Of a stretch of DNA of 56,798 nucleotides, positions 23,784 through 31,843 are shown one piece after another (position 1 is the first letter of the stretch; every line of letters starts with the position of its first letter). The DNA lies in the NCBI GenBank assembly GCA_016215025.1, contig JACRMI010000022.1, positions 1 through 56,798 on the forward strand. The letters are read 5' to 3'. The DNA is from Chloroflexota bacterium. Lineage in GTDB: Bacteria > Chloroflexota > Anaerolineae > UBA4142. The position numbers were made by a program, and so were the translations under genes. A model generated the notes under the pieces. It searched no databases and was not told where the DNA came from. It saw only the letters and a list, made by a program, of their open reading frames with translations.

Positions 23784-24533
23784 TTATTTATTTTTCCAGA
23801 CGGGATTCCGTTTTTCCATGAACGCATTCAAGCCTTCGACCGCATCCGCCGTTTGCATGAGATCGTTCAAGTAATAACGTTCGACTTCGGGCAACCCTTT
23901 TTCGATGCCCAGCGTAATCGCGCGCTTGGACAGGCGCAACGCTGCGCCGCTCAACACTGCCAGTCGATTCACAAATGCATTCACTTCTTGCTCGAACGAT
24001 TCGACCGGAGCGACCTTGTTCACCAAGCCAATGCGTTCGGCTTCGCGCGCGTCAACCGTATCGCCGGTGAGCAGCAACTCGTTCGCCTTCATGCGACCGA
24101 TGAGGCGCGGCAGCATCAACGTGGCAATCGGCGCAAAGACACCCAGCTTGATTTCGGGCTGACCGAACTTTGCTTTTTCACTCGCCACGATAAAATCGCA
24201 GCCGATAGCAAGCTCGCATCCACCGCCGAGGGCCGCGCCTTGAACGGCTGCAACCACCGGCTGCTCCAACGACCACAATGTATGAAAAATGCCGTGAAAT
24301 ATTTTGATCATCGAATCGACTTTGTCGGGCGTGTGATCCGCCACTTCGACGCCCGCGCTGAACGCGCGACCTTGTGCCGCGAGAACAACCACCTTGGTCT
24401 CGCTATCACCTTTCAACGATTTGAGCGCCGCCTCAAGTTCTTGCATCATCGCAATATCGACGACGTTGAGCGGCGGTTTGTTCATAACGACGCGAGCGAT
24501 GTTGTTGGATTTTTCGATTGTGATGGTTGACAT
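23784..24533 (-). CDS. dch: Cyclohexa-1,5-dienecarbonyl-CoA hydratase (Dch/BzdW-like)
   Basis: A 249-residue enoyl-CoA hydratase family member. AFSAGVEVADHTPDKVDSMIKIFHGIF resembles the Dch/BzdW/BamR signature and GAALGGGCELAIGCDF forms the oxyanion hole. It adds water to the conjugated diene made by benzoyl-CoA reductase, giving 6-hydroxycyclohex-1-ene-1-carbonyl-CoA. The ATG at 24533 (MSTITIEKS) follows GAGGTT; the longer frame to 24578 lacks a site. Immediate upstream neighbour of bzdN, consistent with pathway order. Assignment to Dch rather than a general hydratase rests on the DHTPDKV motif and context. Confidence 0.82.
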   Translation of the reverse strand: MSTITIEKSNNIARVVMNKPPLNVVDIAMMQELEAALKSLKGDSETKVVVLAAQGRAFSAGVEVADHTPDKVDSMIKIFHGIFHTLWSLEQPVVAAVQGAALGGGCELAIGCDFIVASEKAKFGQPEIKLGVFAPIATLMLPRLIGRMKANELLLTGDTVDAREAERIGLVNKVAPVESFEQEVNAFVNRLAVLSGAALRLSKRAITLGIEKGLPEVERYYLNDLMQTADAVEGLNAFMEKRNPVWKNK

Positions 24534-24556
24534 GGGAACCTCGTTGGTTTCTTGTG

Positions 24557-24811
24557 CTAACGCACTATCCAAAAGCAAAATGCTACCAGGGTTAAAAATA
24601 GAGATAAATAGAAAATTAATCGCATTAGGATAAATTTTCGTTTTTGATTTTTGTCTGTCTCTTCATCTACGATTTTCTCAAGAATCAAAAAAATGTTCCG
24701 AGTCTGCCTCGCTTTGAATCTTTTTTGTTCACGCAGAATCATGATGTAGAAGCATAATAGATTATCCCAAATCACCAACGCAATCATTACTGATTCAAAC
24801 GAGATATGCAT
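24557..24811 (-). CDS. Small AT-rich two-helix membrane protein
   Basis: An 84-residue frame unlike its neighbours in base composition. It has two hydrophobic segments (residues ~8-26 and ~63-83) around a charged, Lys/Glu/Arg-rich middle that could form a coiled helix. No recognised domain and no clear ribosome site before the ATG at 24811. It is co-oriented between thiolase and Dch. It may be a genuine small membrane protein, a horizontally acquired fragment or chance. Confidence 0.4.
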   Translation of the reverse strand: MHISFESVMIALVIWDNLLCFYIMILREQKRFKARQTRNIFLILEKIVDEETDKNQKRKFILMRLIFYLSLFLTLVAFCFWIVR

Positions 24812-24875
24812 ATTGGAATCTCTGTTATCTTGCTTCTTACGATTAGCAAAATATATTTTTCATTGTCCGTGCCTA

Positions 24876-24989
24876 TGCGTTTCTCGTTTTACGCATCACG
24901 TCATACACTTCACTCCCACACTCCCCCACTCACATCCTCTACACAATCGTCGTCGTGATGCGTGTCCCGTAAAACGAAACACGCATCAC
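24876..24989. repeat. Large inverted repeat upstream of the small membrane protein gene
   Basis: TGCGTTTCTCGTTTTACG (24876-24893) pairs with the region 24967-24984 (CGTAAAACGAAACACGCA) with two mismatches; GCATCACG and CGTGATGC words add to the arms. Between them lie CACTCC-rich words. It fills most of the 194-bp gap after the thiolase gene. Confidence 0.75.
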
Positions 24990-25005
24990 TCCCACACACC
25001 CAAAC

Positions 25006-26202
25006 TCACACACGCTCCACGATAGTCGCAATCCCCTGCCCCACGCCGATGCACATCGTCACGAGACCGTAGCGCGAGCCGCGGCGTTTCATTTCGTGGA
25101 CGCACGTCGCGAGGATGCGCGCGCCGGTCGAGCCAAGGGGGTGACCAATGGCAATCGCGCCACCATTGACGTTCACTTTCGCCGGGTCCATTCCCAGTTC
25201 ACGAATGCACGGCAACGATTGCGCCGCAAATGCTTCGTTCAATTCGATCAAATCGATATCGTCGATTTTCAAGCACGCGCGCTCCAATGCCTTGCGCGTG
25301 GCGGGGATCGGCCCCAATCCCATGTACGATGGATCGACGCCGGCGACTGCGCTGGCAACGACACGTACGAGCGGCGTGAGACCAAGTTTGCGCGCAGTTT
25401 CCAGTTCCATCAACAATACTGCGGCTGCGCCGTCGTTAATGCCACTCGAATTACCAGCAGTGACCGTGCCATCTTTCTTGAACGCGGGTGCCAACTTGGC
25501 GAGTTGTTCCATGGTCGTTTCGGGACGTGGATGCTCGTCTTTCTTCACGACAATCGGATCGCCTTTGCGTTGCGGAATCACCACAGGCACGAGTTCGTCG
25601 TTGAATTTTCCTGCCGCATCCGCCGCGCCCCATTTCTTTTGCGTGTTGAGCGCGAACTCGTCCTGCTCCAAGCGTGTGAGTCCATATTTCTGCGCGACGT
25701 TCTCCGCCGTGTCGCCCATGCCCTCTTTGGCGTACGCCGCCGTCATCTTCGGATTCGTAAATCGCCAGCCGATGGTCGAATCGAACACTTTGACTTCGCG
25801 CGGGAACGGCGAATCGGCTTTGGAAAAAACAAATGGCGCGCGCGTCATCGATTCACAGCCACCGGCGATAAACACATCGCCTTCGCTGACCTTGATCGCT
25901 TGCGCTGCGCTATTCACCGCGTTCAGCGCCGATCCGCACAATCGATTGATCGTTTGACCGGCCACCGAGTGCGGCAAGCCCGCGAGCAATGCCGCCATGC
26001 GTCCGACATTGCGATTGTCTTCGCCGGCTTGATTCGTGCAACCCAGGACCACATCCTCGACCAAATTCGGATCGAGGTTCGTGCGCTTGACGATCTCGGC
26101 AATGCACAACGCCGCGAGATCATCCGAACGAACATCCTTCAACGCACCGCCGTATCGTCCGACCGGCGTGCGAACTGCATCAACAATTACTGCTTCTCTC
26201 AT
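25006..26202 (-). CDS. Acetyl-CoA acyltransferase (thiolase)
   Basis: A 398-residue thiolase of the PaaJ/FadA type. The active-site cysteine lies in [29 protein letters not shown] follows, NEAFAAQSL and the ISGHP-like [18 protein letters not shown] motif with the histidine are present, and the second catalytic cysteine is in [13 protein letters not shown]. It cleaves a 3-oxoacyl-CoA with CoA; in this cluster 3-oxopimelyl-CoA is the likely substrate (inference). Of two adjacent ATGs, the one at 26202 is better spaced from GGAGG. It follows an SDR gene across a heptad array. Confidence 0.92.
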   Translation of the reverse strand: MREAVIVDAVRTPVGRYGGALKDVRSDDLAALCIAEIVKRTNLDPNLVEDVVLGCTNQAGEDNRNVGRMAALLAGLPHSVAGQTINRLCGSALNAVNSAAQAIKVSEGDVFIAGGCESMTRAPFVFSKADSPFPREVKVFDSTIGWRFTNPKMTAAYAKEGMGDTAENVAQKYGLTRLEQDEFALNTQKKWGAADAAGKFNDELVPVVIPQRKGDPIVVKKDEHPRPETTMEQLAKLAPAFKKDGTVTAGNSSGINDGAAAVLLMELETARKLGLTPLVRVVASAVAGVDPSYMGLGPIPATRKALERACLKIDDIDLIELNEAFAAQSLPCIRELGMDPAKVNVNGGAIAIGHPLGSTGARILATCVHEMKRRGSRYGLVTMCIGVGQGIATIVERV

Positions 26203-26212
26203 CATATCCTCC

Positions 26213-26282
26213 AGTAATCAGTGAACAGTGAACAGTGAACAGTGAACAGATAGACTGTTGACCGCTTGCTGTTTACTGCTAA
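26213..26282. repeat. Ten-word heptad array between the SDR and thiolase genes
   Basis: AGTAATC is followed by four exact AGTGAAC words (26220-26247) and then, in phase, AGATAGA, CTGTTGA, CCGCTTG, CTGTTTA, CTGCTAA. The second half is of complementary sense. The SDR stop codon (26279-26281) lies in the last word and the thiolase ribosome site abuts the first. Confidence 0.92.
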
Positions 26283-27022
26283 ATGTATTGACCGCCATCA
26301 ACCTTAATGACTTCGCCCGTGATGTGCCGCGATTTTTCGGAGCACAAGAACGAGACGACCCAGGCGACTTCTTCCGGCAAGCCCAAGCGACCCAGGACGA
26401 TTTCCGCCAACGCTTTTTGCTTAACGTCCTCTGGTGCGGATTTCATCATTTCCGTTTCGATCAAACCAGGAGCGACGGCATTGCAGTTCACGTTGCTCCG
26501 GGCGAGTTCGCGCGCAACCGTTTTGGTCAAGCCGATGATGCCCGCTTTCGCCGCGGTGTAATTCGACTGACCGAACTTGCCGCGCATCCCGTTGATCGAT
26601 GTAACGTTGACGATCTTGCCGCTGCCCTGTTCTTTGAAGAGCGGCGCGACGCCGCGAATGTAATTGAAATAACCCTTCAGGTTGATCGCGAGCGCTTCAT
26701 CCCACTGCTCTTCTGTCATCTTCCAAATGACCGCATCTCGGTTCACGCCGGCATTGTTCACCAAAATATCGACGCGCCCGAATTCTTTCACCACGGTGGC
26801 AACCATGTCCTGCGCATCCTTGAACGACGCGACATCCGCGCGCACGGCCAGTCCGCGTCGCCCCATCTTGACGATTTCATCGCAGATCGCGTTTGCCTCA
26901 GTGTCGTGCTTGCGATAGTTGATCGCAACGTTCGCGCCGTTTTTTGCCAAGTCGAGCGCAATCGCGCTGCCGATGCCGAGACTTGCTCCGGTCACAATGG
27001 CGTTTTTTCCTTCCAGTTCCAT
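26279..27022 (-). CDS. FabG/PhaB-type short-chain dehydrogenase
   Basis: A 247-residue SDR with TGASLGIGSAIA cofactor motif, NNAGVNRD, the catalytic serine in NVTSINGMRGKFGQSNYTAAKAG (Tyr and Lys also visible) and GGQYI end. It resembles acetoacetyl-CoA reductase and 3-oxoacyl reductases, and so could oxidise 3-hydroxypimelyl-CoA during beta-oxidation, just before the thiolase. The ATG at 27022 (MELEGKNAIV) follows GAGGAG; the frame runs on to 27055 without a site. Alternatively it serves the 6-hydroxycyclohexenecarbonyl-CoA step. Confidence 0.85.
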   Translation of the reverse strand: MELEGKNAIVTGASLGIGSAIALDLAKNGANVAINYRKHDTEANAICDEIVKMGRRGLAVRADVASFKDAQDMVATVVKEFGRVDILVNNAGVNRDAVIWKMTEEQWDEALAINLKGYFNYIRGVAPLFKEQGSGKIVNVTSINGMRGKFGQSNYTAAKAGIIGLTKTVARELARSNVNCNAVAPGLIETEMMKSAPEDVKQKALAEIVLGRLGLPEEVAWVVSFLCSEKSRHITGEVIKVDGGQYI

Positions 27023-27114
27023 TTTGCTCTCTCCTCTTTGCGTTCTGACGGACACGAACAGATTTTGTTTTTGCCGCGTCCCATCTCAATTACTATTCTC
27101 TAATTTTTTGATCA

Positions 27115-28242
27115 CTATTTTGGTTTTGGCATCACCGCTTCAAACAACTCGTCGCCCATTTCTACGCCTTGGGCGACCATCTGGCGATATTTTACAAAGT
27201 CGGCGACATCCTGCCCCGTCTGTTTGCGTGTGTTGAACGCATTGAAACCGATAAAGGCTTCCACGTTCATGTTCGCGGCGAGCCAATGGCGGTACGCGGC
27301 TTTGCTCATGTCCCAGAAGAATTTCTTTTTCTGGCGCACGCTGTCAATCGACATTTGCAAACAATTCGGGAACAAGTTCGCAAAGTTCCAGAGAATGTCA
27401 TTTACCGCTTGGTCGAGCCGTTCGAAATCTGTTTTGGCCGTTTTCATAAATTCGCGGGCGGCACTCGCCTCCGCGCCGGTCTTGAATTCGCCATAGACGA
27501 TTTCGCCGTCGTCGATGTACTTGTCGGTGATAACGGATGGATTGCGAACCCATTTGCCATCCTGATTGATCACCGGGACGACTTTGCTGATCATCCCTTT
27601 TGTTTTCATCTTATACGCGCTCCACAGCTCGCACGAAACGCTGCTCCACATCGCATCTTCCAGCCCCAGCATCCAAGGCAGAAAATCGGTCGCGCCACCC
27701 ACGGGGGCAGAGCCGTGACGCGGACCGGCTTGACCAAAGATCGCGAGATCAGAGGCGATGCTCAAATCGCACGCCGTACCAACCTCTTGCCCGCCTGCGA
27801 CGCGCATTCCATTCACCCGCGCGACCACCGGTTTTTTGCAATTCAAGATCGAATCGATCATGGTATTGAAGAGGTCCATGTACAGACCATACTCGGCGGG
27901 CCGCTTGGAATAATACTCGGCGTACTCTTTCGTGTTGCCGCCGGTGCAAAAGGCGCGATCGCCCACGGCGGTGATGACCACTGCGACGACACGATGGTCC
28001 ATGCTGGCTTTCGATAACCCGGCGATAATGCCCTTGACCATTTTCGTCGTGTAGGAATTGAATTGCGCGGGATTATTCAACGTGATCCAAGCTGAACACA
28101 AACCTTCGATCATCTCACCCTTTGGATTTTTGATCGAGCGTTTTTCGTACAGAACCGAGGGCGCTTCAGTTCCGAAAAATTCATTGCCCCACAAATCGTG
28201 ATCTTTGAGTCCATCTTCTCTGGGTAACCAATCGAGTGACAC
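27115..28242 (-). CDS. oah: 6-oxocyclohex-1-ene-1-carbonyl-CoA hydrolase (Oah/BamA)
   Basis: A 375-residue crotonase-superfamily ring-opening hydrolase, used as the marker of the benzoyl-CoA pathway. Characteristic stretches are SLDWLPREDGLKDHDLWGNEFFG at the N-terminus, FCTGGNTKEYAEYYSKRPAEYG, NCKKPVVARVNGMRVAGGQEVGTACD and GQAGPRHGSAPVGGATDFLPW. Length matches Thauera Oah and BamA. The product is 3-hydroxypimelyl-CoA. The start is a GTG at 28242 behind AAGGAGG. It lies 9 bp after the PaaX-type regulator gene and leads the long minus-strand run. Confidence 0.95.
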   Translation of the reverse strand: MSLDWLPREDGLKDHDLWGNEFFGTEAPSVLYEKRSIKNPKGEMIEGLCSAWITLNNPAQFNSYTTKMVKGIIAGLSKASMDHRVVAVVITAVGDRAFCTGGNTKEYAEYYSKRPAEYGLYMDLFNTMIDSILNCKKPVVARVNGMRVAGGQEVGTACDLSIASDLAIFGQAGPRHGSAPVGGATDFLPWMLGLEDAMWSSVSCELWSAYKMKTKGMISKVVPVINQDGKWVRNPSVITDKYIDDGEIVYGEFKTGAEASAAREFMKTAKTDFERLDQAVNDILWNFANLFPNCLQMSIDSVRQKKKFFWDMSKAAYRHWLAANMNVEAFIGFNAFNTRKQTGQDVADFVKYRQMVAQGVEMGDELFEAVMPKPK

Positions 28243-28251
28243 GAGTCCTCC

Positions 28252-29109
28252 TTACTTTCCGTTTTGACAGACGGTGGTGAAAAATTGAATTGCTTTATTG
28301 GCAAGCAAATCATGGTATTGTCGAAATAAATCTGCGGCTTGAGCGCCGCACCAATCGGCGGGGAGTAATTCGATGGGAAGTTCGGGATCGAGAAAAGGAA
28401 AGCGCCGAAATTCGTGAATCAGATTAAATCGACGCACGAAATATTCGCTGGGTTCGATGTCCCCGCCTTGGGAAAGCAGGCGACAGTGTTCGTCGTACAG
28501 CGGTTGGAATCTTTTGAGGAACGCCGTGTAGCGGGCGTTGATCGCTTTGAGGTCCCAACAATGTTGGGCGATCGTTTGCGGGGTGGAAAAACCGTCGTGA
28601 CGCGCCGTGAAGATTTCCATGCGCGAGCGAATGCCAAGCGACTCGGCTAACGTGGCGATTTCCTTATCGTGATCGTGCGGCGAAACCCACAGTCCATTCG
28701 TCAGCATTCCAAATCCCATCCAGCTTAGTTCTTGGCGCAATCGATCACGCGCCTCACGTGCGCTTTCCGGAATCGAATAGGTGATCAGATGCCATTGACC
28801 GTCCCAGGAACCGTGACGAGAAGGAAATTGAAAAATTCGAACCGCGCCCTCTTCAACCGTCTTGGCGCTTTTGGCTGACAGGGAATAGAGACTACGCGCA
28901 GCTTTGCGCTCGACCCGCAAGACGCCATTACGCTTCATGCGCGAAACTGCCGAGCGAACCGCTTGATTTGAAACTCCAAAGTAGCTGAGGAGTTGAACCA
29001 ACGCGCCGATTTGAATGCTCCCCTCGACGTGGCGAATGTAATCGCCGTAGAGGGTAATGACCATCGATTGAGGACGCAAGCCGTTCAACGATTTCACCTT
29101 GTAATGCAT
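28252..29109 (-). CDS. PaaX-family transcriptional regulator
   Basis: A 285-residue PaaX-type regulator: SMVITLYGDYIRHVEGSIQIGALVQLL near the N-terminus, a winged-helix stretch FGVSNQAVRSAVSRMKRNGVL, the central DGQWHLITYSIPESAREARDRLRQELSWMGFG segment and a C-terminal PaaX-C region ending PIELLPADWCG. Known PaaX proteins repress phenylacetate genes and are released by phenylacetyl-CoA. Here it is the first gene of the benzoyl-CoA operon, so benzoyl-CoA or another aryl-CoA may be the ligand (inference). The start may be ATG 29109 or GTG 29115; neither has a strong ribosome site. Confidence 0.88.
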   Translation of the reverse strand: MHYKVKSLNGLRPQSMVITLYGDYIRHVEGSIQIGALVQLLSYFGVSNQAVRSAVSRMKRNGVLRVERKAARSLYSLSAKSAKTVEEGAVRIFQFPSRHGSWDGQWHLITYSIPESAREARDRLRQELSWMGFGMLTNGLWVSPHDHDKEIATLAESLGIRSRMEIFTARHDGFSTPQTIAQHCWDLKAINARYTAFLKRFQPLYDEHCRLLSQGGDIEPSEYFVRRFNLIHEFRRFPFLDPELPIELLPADWCGAQAADLFRQYHDLLANKAIQFFTTVCQNGK

Positions 29110-29110
29110 C

Positions 29111-29174
29111 CACACAATCTTGCTGGCACATCAAGACATTTCACATGTGCTCTCATCAATGGCATTATTGTGTG
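29111..29174. promoter_or_regulatory. Nested palindromes upstream of the PaaX-type gene
   Basis: CACACAAT (29111-29118) and ATTGTGTG (29167-29174) form a perfect inverted repeat around CACATGTG (29142-29149), an 8-bp palindrome nearly at the same centre. The site overlaps the regulator start codon and leader, so autoregulation is possible. The core ACATGTGC also occurs in the spacer of the promoter at 30547-30575. Confidence 0.4.
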
Positions 29175-29184
29175 ACTGTACTAA

Positions 29185-29276
29185 AGAAAAACCGATTTGC
29201 GATCCTGCACTGGAAAACCAGTCCCAAGATCCTCGTCGATCAAGCGCTGCGGCAGAATAACTCAAATCGGCTTTCT
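29185..29276 (-). promoter_or_regulatory. Structured leader or remnant element upstream of the PaaX-type gene
   Basis: Arms 29185-29199 and 29263-29276 pair (CCGATTTG/CAAATCGG core with flanking AGAAA/TTTCT). Inside, ACTGG-aaaa-CCAGT (29209-29222) forms a second hairpin. Read in the direction of the regulator gene, the distal arm runs into TTTTTCTTT, as in an attenuator. A weak promoter (TTGACA 29336-29341, CATTAT 29313-29318, 17-bp spacing) would place the whole element in a ~190-nt leader. It may instead be a decayed insertion sequence end. Confidence 0.4.
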
Positions 29277-29386
29277 AGGGCGAGATATGTCGTTTTTATA
29301 ACGCCCGACAGAATAATGACATACATCGACTAATCTGTCAAGTTCCGAATGGAACTAAATTCCGGGAAAAAGTATCACCCGCGAAA

Positions 29387-29547
29387 TGTCATTGCGAAGA
29401 GCCATCTTGAGCGAAGCGAGTCGAAGTGGGAGTCAAGTCGAACGCTTCGCGTGCGACGCAGCCGCGTATGCGTCCGCTGGCGAATTGGGGATTGCTTCAC
29501 AACCCTTCGACTCCGTTACACTCCGCTCAGGGTCGCTCGCAATGACA
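29387..29547. repeat. Dispersed palindromic repeat, long form
   Basis: TGTCATTGCGAAGAGC at 29387 and CGCTCGCAATGACA ending at 29547 are the outer arms, with GAGCGAAGCGAGTCGAAG and CCTTCGACTCCGTTACACTCC inside. It occupies most of the divergent regulator/hydratase region. Confidence 0.85.
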
Positions 29548-29562
29548 TCAACGGGAAACCCC

Positions 29563-29591
29563 TTGTCAGTCCGCTTGGAATTTTGTAGAAT
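29563..29591 (+). promoter_or_regulatory. Sigma70-type promoter of the enoyl-CoA hydratase gene
   Basis: TTGTCA (29563-29568), 17-bp spacer, TAGAAT (29586-29591). The ribosome site AAGGAGG (29614-29620) and ATG 29626 follow at appropriate distance. Confidence 0.7.
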
Positions 29592-29625
29592 GCGCCCACA
29601 AATCGCTTACGACAAGGAGGCACAC

Positions 29626-30393
29626 ATGCAACAGCTCGAAACGATGGGATGGACGAAGGAAGGCAAAATCGCGCGCGTCGTCTTCAATCGACCGACGATA
29701 CTGAACGCGATGAATAACTTGGCGGCGAAGGAAATAAATTCGATTGCCGACGCGATTGCGAAAGAGGATGATGTGCGCGTTGTGGTGCTGACGGGCACGG
29801 GGCGCTCGTTCAGCACCGGGATCGATCTCAAGCAGTTGGCGACGGGGCAAATCGAGTTTGAATACTTTACGCGTTGGGAGCGCGCTCTGCGAATTTTTGA
29901 AACGATGGAAAAGGTTACCATCTGCGGCATCAGAGAGTATTGTCTTGGCGGCGGCTTGCAGCTTGCGCTCGCATGCGACATTCGATTTGCGGCGGACAAC
30001 GCGGTGATGGGATTACCTGCCATCAAAGAAGGTCTCATTCCGGGACTCGGCACGTTTCGATTGTCGCAGTACGTTGGATTGGGCCGCGCGAAGCGCTTGA
30101 TCCTCTCCGGCGAAAATGTAAACGCGCAAGAAGCGTACACTATGGGACTGATCGATTACATGGTTCCCTTGGCGGAATTTGAACCGCGGCTCGAACAAAT
30201 CGTGCAGCAGTATGCTAAACTCTGTTCCGTCGCAACGGTGAAAGCGAAAACGCTAACCAACTTGAGTTTCACGCTGGACTTTGATTCGTTCCTCAAAAAA
30301 TACATCGAGTTGCAAAATATCGCATGCGCCTCGGAGGACCATTTTGAAGCGCTCCGCGCCTACATCGAAAAACGCGAGCCGGTATTTAGTTGA
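29626..30393 (+). CDS. Enoyl-CoA hydratase/isomerase family protein
   Basis: A 255-residue crotonase: IARVVFNRPTILNAMN, RSFSTGIDLKQLATG, and the oxyanion-hole segment REYCLGGGLQLALACDIRF followed by PAIKEGLIPGLGTFRL. The conserved glutamate positions of hydratases appear as Gln (GGLQLAL) and Glu (IKEGLIPG), so the precise reaction may differ from classical hydration. The ATG at 29626 has a perfect AAGGAGG. It has its own promoter and is divergent from the regulator gene. Likely role: hydration in beta-oxidation of the pimelyl- or glutaryl-CoA chain. Confidence 0.82.
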   Translation: MQQLETMGWTKEGKIARVVFNRPTILNAMNNLAAKEINSIADAIAKEDDVRVVVLTGTGRSFSTGIDLKQLATGQIEFEYFTRWERALRIFETMEKVTICGIREYCLGGGLQLALACDIRFAADNAVMGLPAIKEGLIPGLGTFRLSQYVGLGRAKRLILSGENVNAQEAYTMGLIDYMVPLAEFEPRLEQIVQQYAKLCSVATVKAKTLTNLSFTLDFDSFLKKYIELQNIACASEDHFEALRAYIEKREPVFS

Positions 30394-30394
30394 A

Positions 30395-30511
30395 TGTCAT
30401 TGCGAGGAGACGCGCAGTCCGGACCTGGCACGATTTATTGTCAAACGAATCGCGACCTTCGACTCCACCCCGCTTCGCTCCGTTCCGCTCAGGACGCTCC
30501 TCGCCATGACA
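30395..30511. repeat. Dispersed palindromic repeat
   Basis: TGTCATTGCGAGGAG at 30395 and its inverse CTCCTCGCCATGACA ending at 30511, with a CTTCGCTCCGTTCCGCTCAGG core. It follows the hydratase stop codon. Confidence 0.85.
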
Positions 30512-30546
30512 GTGTGCGTCGTTCGCTATTCCGAACAGCGTTTTCT

Positions 30547-30575
30547 TTGACAGGCTCTACATGTGCGGATATAAT
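30547..30575 (+). promoter_or_regulatory. Perfect consensus sigma70 promoter of the acyl-CoA dehydrogenase operon
   Basis: TTGACA (30547-30552), exactly 17 bp, TATAAT (30570-30575): both hexamers and spacing are the textbook consensus. An ACATGT palindrome lies in the spacer. A repressor would be expected to control so strong a promoter. Confidence 0.85.
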
Positions 30576-30628
30576 GGAAACAGTTCACAGAAGAACGTCT
30601 CCCATTTTTTCCGAAGGAGGAAACACCT

Positions 30629-31843
30629 ATGGATTTTCGTCTGACCCCGCAACAAGAACTCTTCAAGCGCACCGTTCGTGAATTCGCCGAGAAAAATATC
30701 GCACCGCGATCTCGCGAAATCGATCAAAAAGCGCAAGGCATCCCCGAAGAAATCCTGCAAGGCATGGTCGACCTGGGTTTGTTCGGCGTTACGATTCCGG
30801 AGCAGTACGGCGGAACGGCTAATCCTGGCGAAGAACTTGTCTACGCCATGATCGCCGTGCATGAAATCGGCCGCGCCGAATTGTCGATGTCGCTTCCCGT
30901 ATATTATTTGCTCAACCTGGGTTGGAGTTATCTCCTCTCGCGTTACGGTCACGAAGAGGTCAAGCGCGAAGTGTTGCCGCACGTCGCCAAGGGCGAATGG
31001 TTCCTCGGCATCGCCACCACCGAACCGAGCGGCGGTTCGGACTTGGCAAACATCAAAACAACCGCGACGAAAAAAGATGGCATGTTCGTCTTGAACGGCG
31101 AAAAGATTTTCGTCAGCGGCGTGACCGAAGGCAAAGCACGCGGCGGCGGACATCTCACGTTGTTCAAGACTGCACCCGAACTGGGCAACAAGGGCATGAC
31201 GTTTGCGTACGTGCCAATTCAATCACCAGGCATCACGACGACAATCTTCGACGACATGGGGCGCATGGGTCTATCGACCGGCGGCATCGCGTACAAGAAC
31301 GTCGAGATTCCTGAAAAGAACGCGCTCGATAAAGAGAATCGCGGCTTTTACATGAACATGGAAGGCTTTAACGCGGCGCGCGTGCTCGTTTGCGCGGCGT
31401 GTACCGGCGGTGCAGAACGCGCTCTCGAAATCACTCGCGACTACACCAAGCAACGCCACCTCTTTGGGCAACCCCTCGCAAAATTTGAAGGCATTTCGTT
31501 CGAGATCGCAGACGATTATGCCAAGCTTGAAATGTTGATGAATCAGTTGACCAAGACCGCGTGGATGATCGATCAATATTATCAAGACAACACGTCGTTC
31601 ACGCGCAAAGAGATCAACGCCAACGTCGCGATCTGCAAACTCACTGCGCCACTCCTCACACTCGACATTGCGAAACATGCGATGATGCATCACGGCGCAC
31701 TTGGCTACACTAAAGAAACGCCGCTCGAAATGTTGATGCGCGGCGTCATGTCGTACGTCGTCGGCGCGGAAGGTGGCGCAAATATCATGCGCATCATCAT
31801 CGGCCGCGAATTCATCGGCGACGTAGCAATTCCATACAAATAG
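30629..31843 (+). CDS. Acyl-CoA dehydrogenase
   Basis: A 404-residue flavin acyl-CoA dehydrogenase: MDFRLTPQQELFKRTVREFAEKNIAP, the ATTEPSGGSDLANIKTTA flavin-binding motif and the C-terminal MLMRGVMSYVVGAEGGANIMR, where the AEGG glutamate is probably the catalytic base. Substrate could be glutaryl-, pimelyl- or cyclohexene-carbonyl-CoA; sequence alone does not decide. A perfect GAAGGAGG ribosome site precedes the ATG. It is first in the unit with fixC, fixX and etfBA, so its electrons go to the encoded flavoprotein pair. Confidence 0.9.
   Translation: MDFRLTPQQELFKRTVREFAEKNIAPRSREIDQKAQGIPEEILQGMVDLGLFGVTIPEQYGGTANPGEELVYAMIAVHEIGRAELSMSLPVYYLLNLGWSYLLSRYGHEEVKREVLPHVAKGEWFLGIATTEPSGGSDLANIKTTATKKDGMFVLNGEKIFVSGVTEGKARGGGHLTLFKTAPELGNKGMTFAYVPIQSPGITTTIFDDMGRMGLSTGGIAYKNVEIPEKNALDKENRGFYMNMEGFNAARVLVCAACTGGAERALEITRDYTKQRHLFGQPLAKFEGISFEIADDYAKLEMLMNQLTKTAWMIDQYYQDNTSFTRKEINANVAICKLTAPLLTLDIAKHAMMHHGALGYTKETPLEMLMRGVMSYVVGAEGGANIMRIIIGREFIGDVAIPYK

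Noticed and set aside
25096..26217. 373-codon plus-strand frame opposite the thiolase gene
   Set aside because: Antisense shadow; the thiolase on the minus strand has all catalytic motifs.
26213..26282. Possible CRISPR array (four identical short units)
   Set aside because: Units are 7 nt with no spacers, and the second half is complementary to the first; no cas genes are nearby.
29101..29333. Small plus-strand open frames upstream of the hydratase
   Set aside because: They overlap the regulator leader and palindromes and have no ribosome site.
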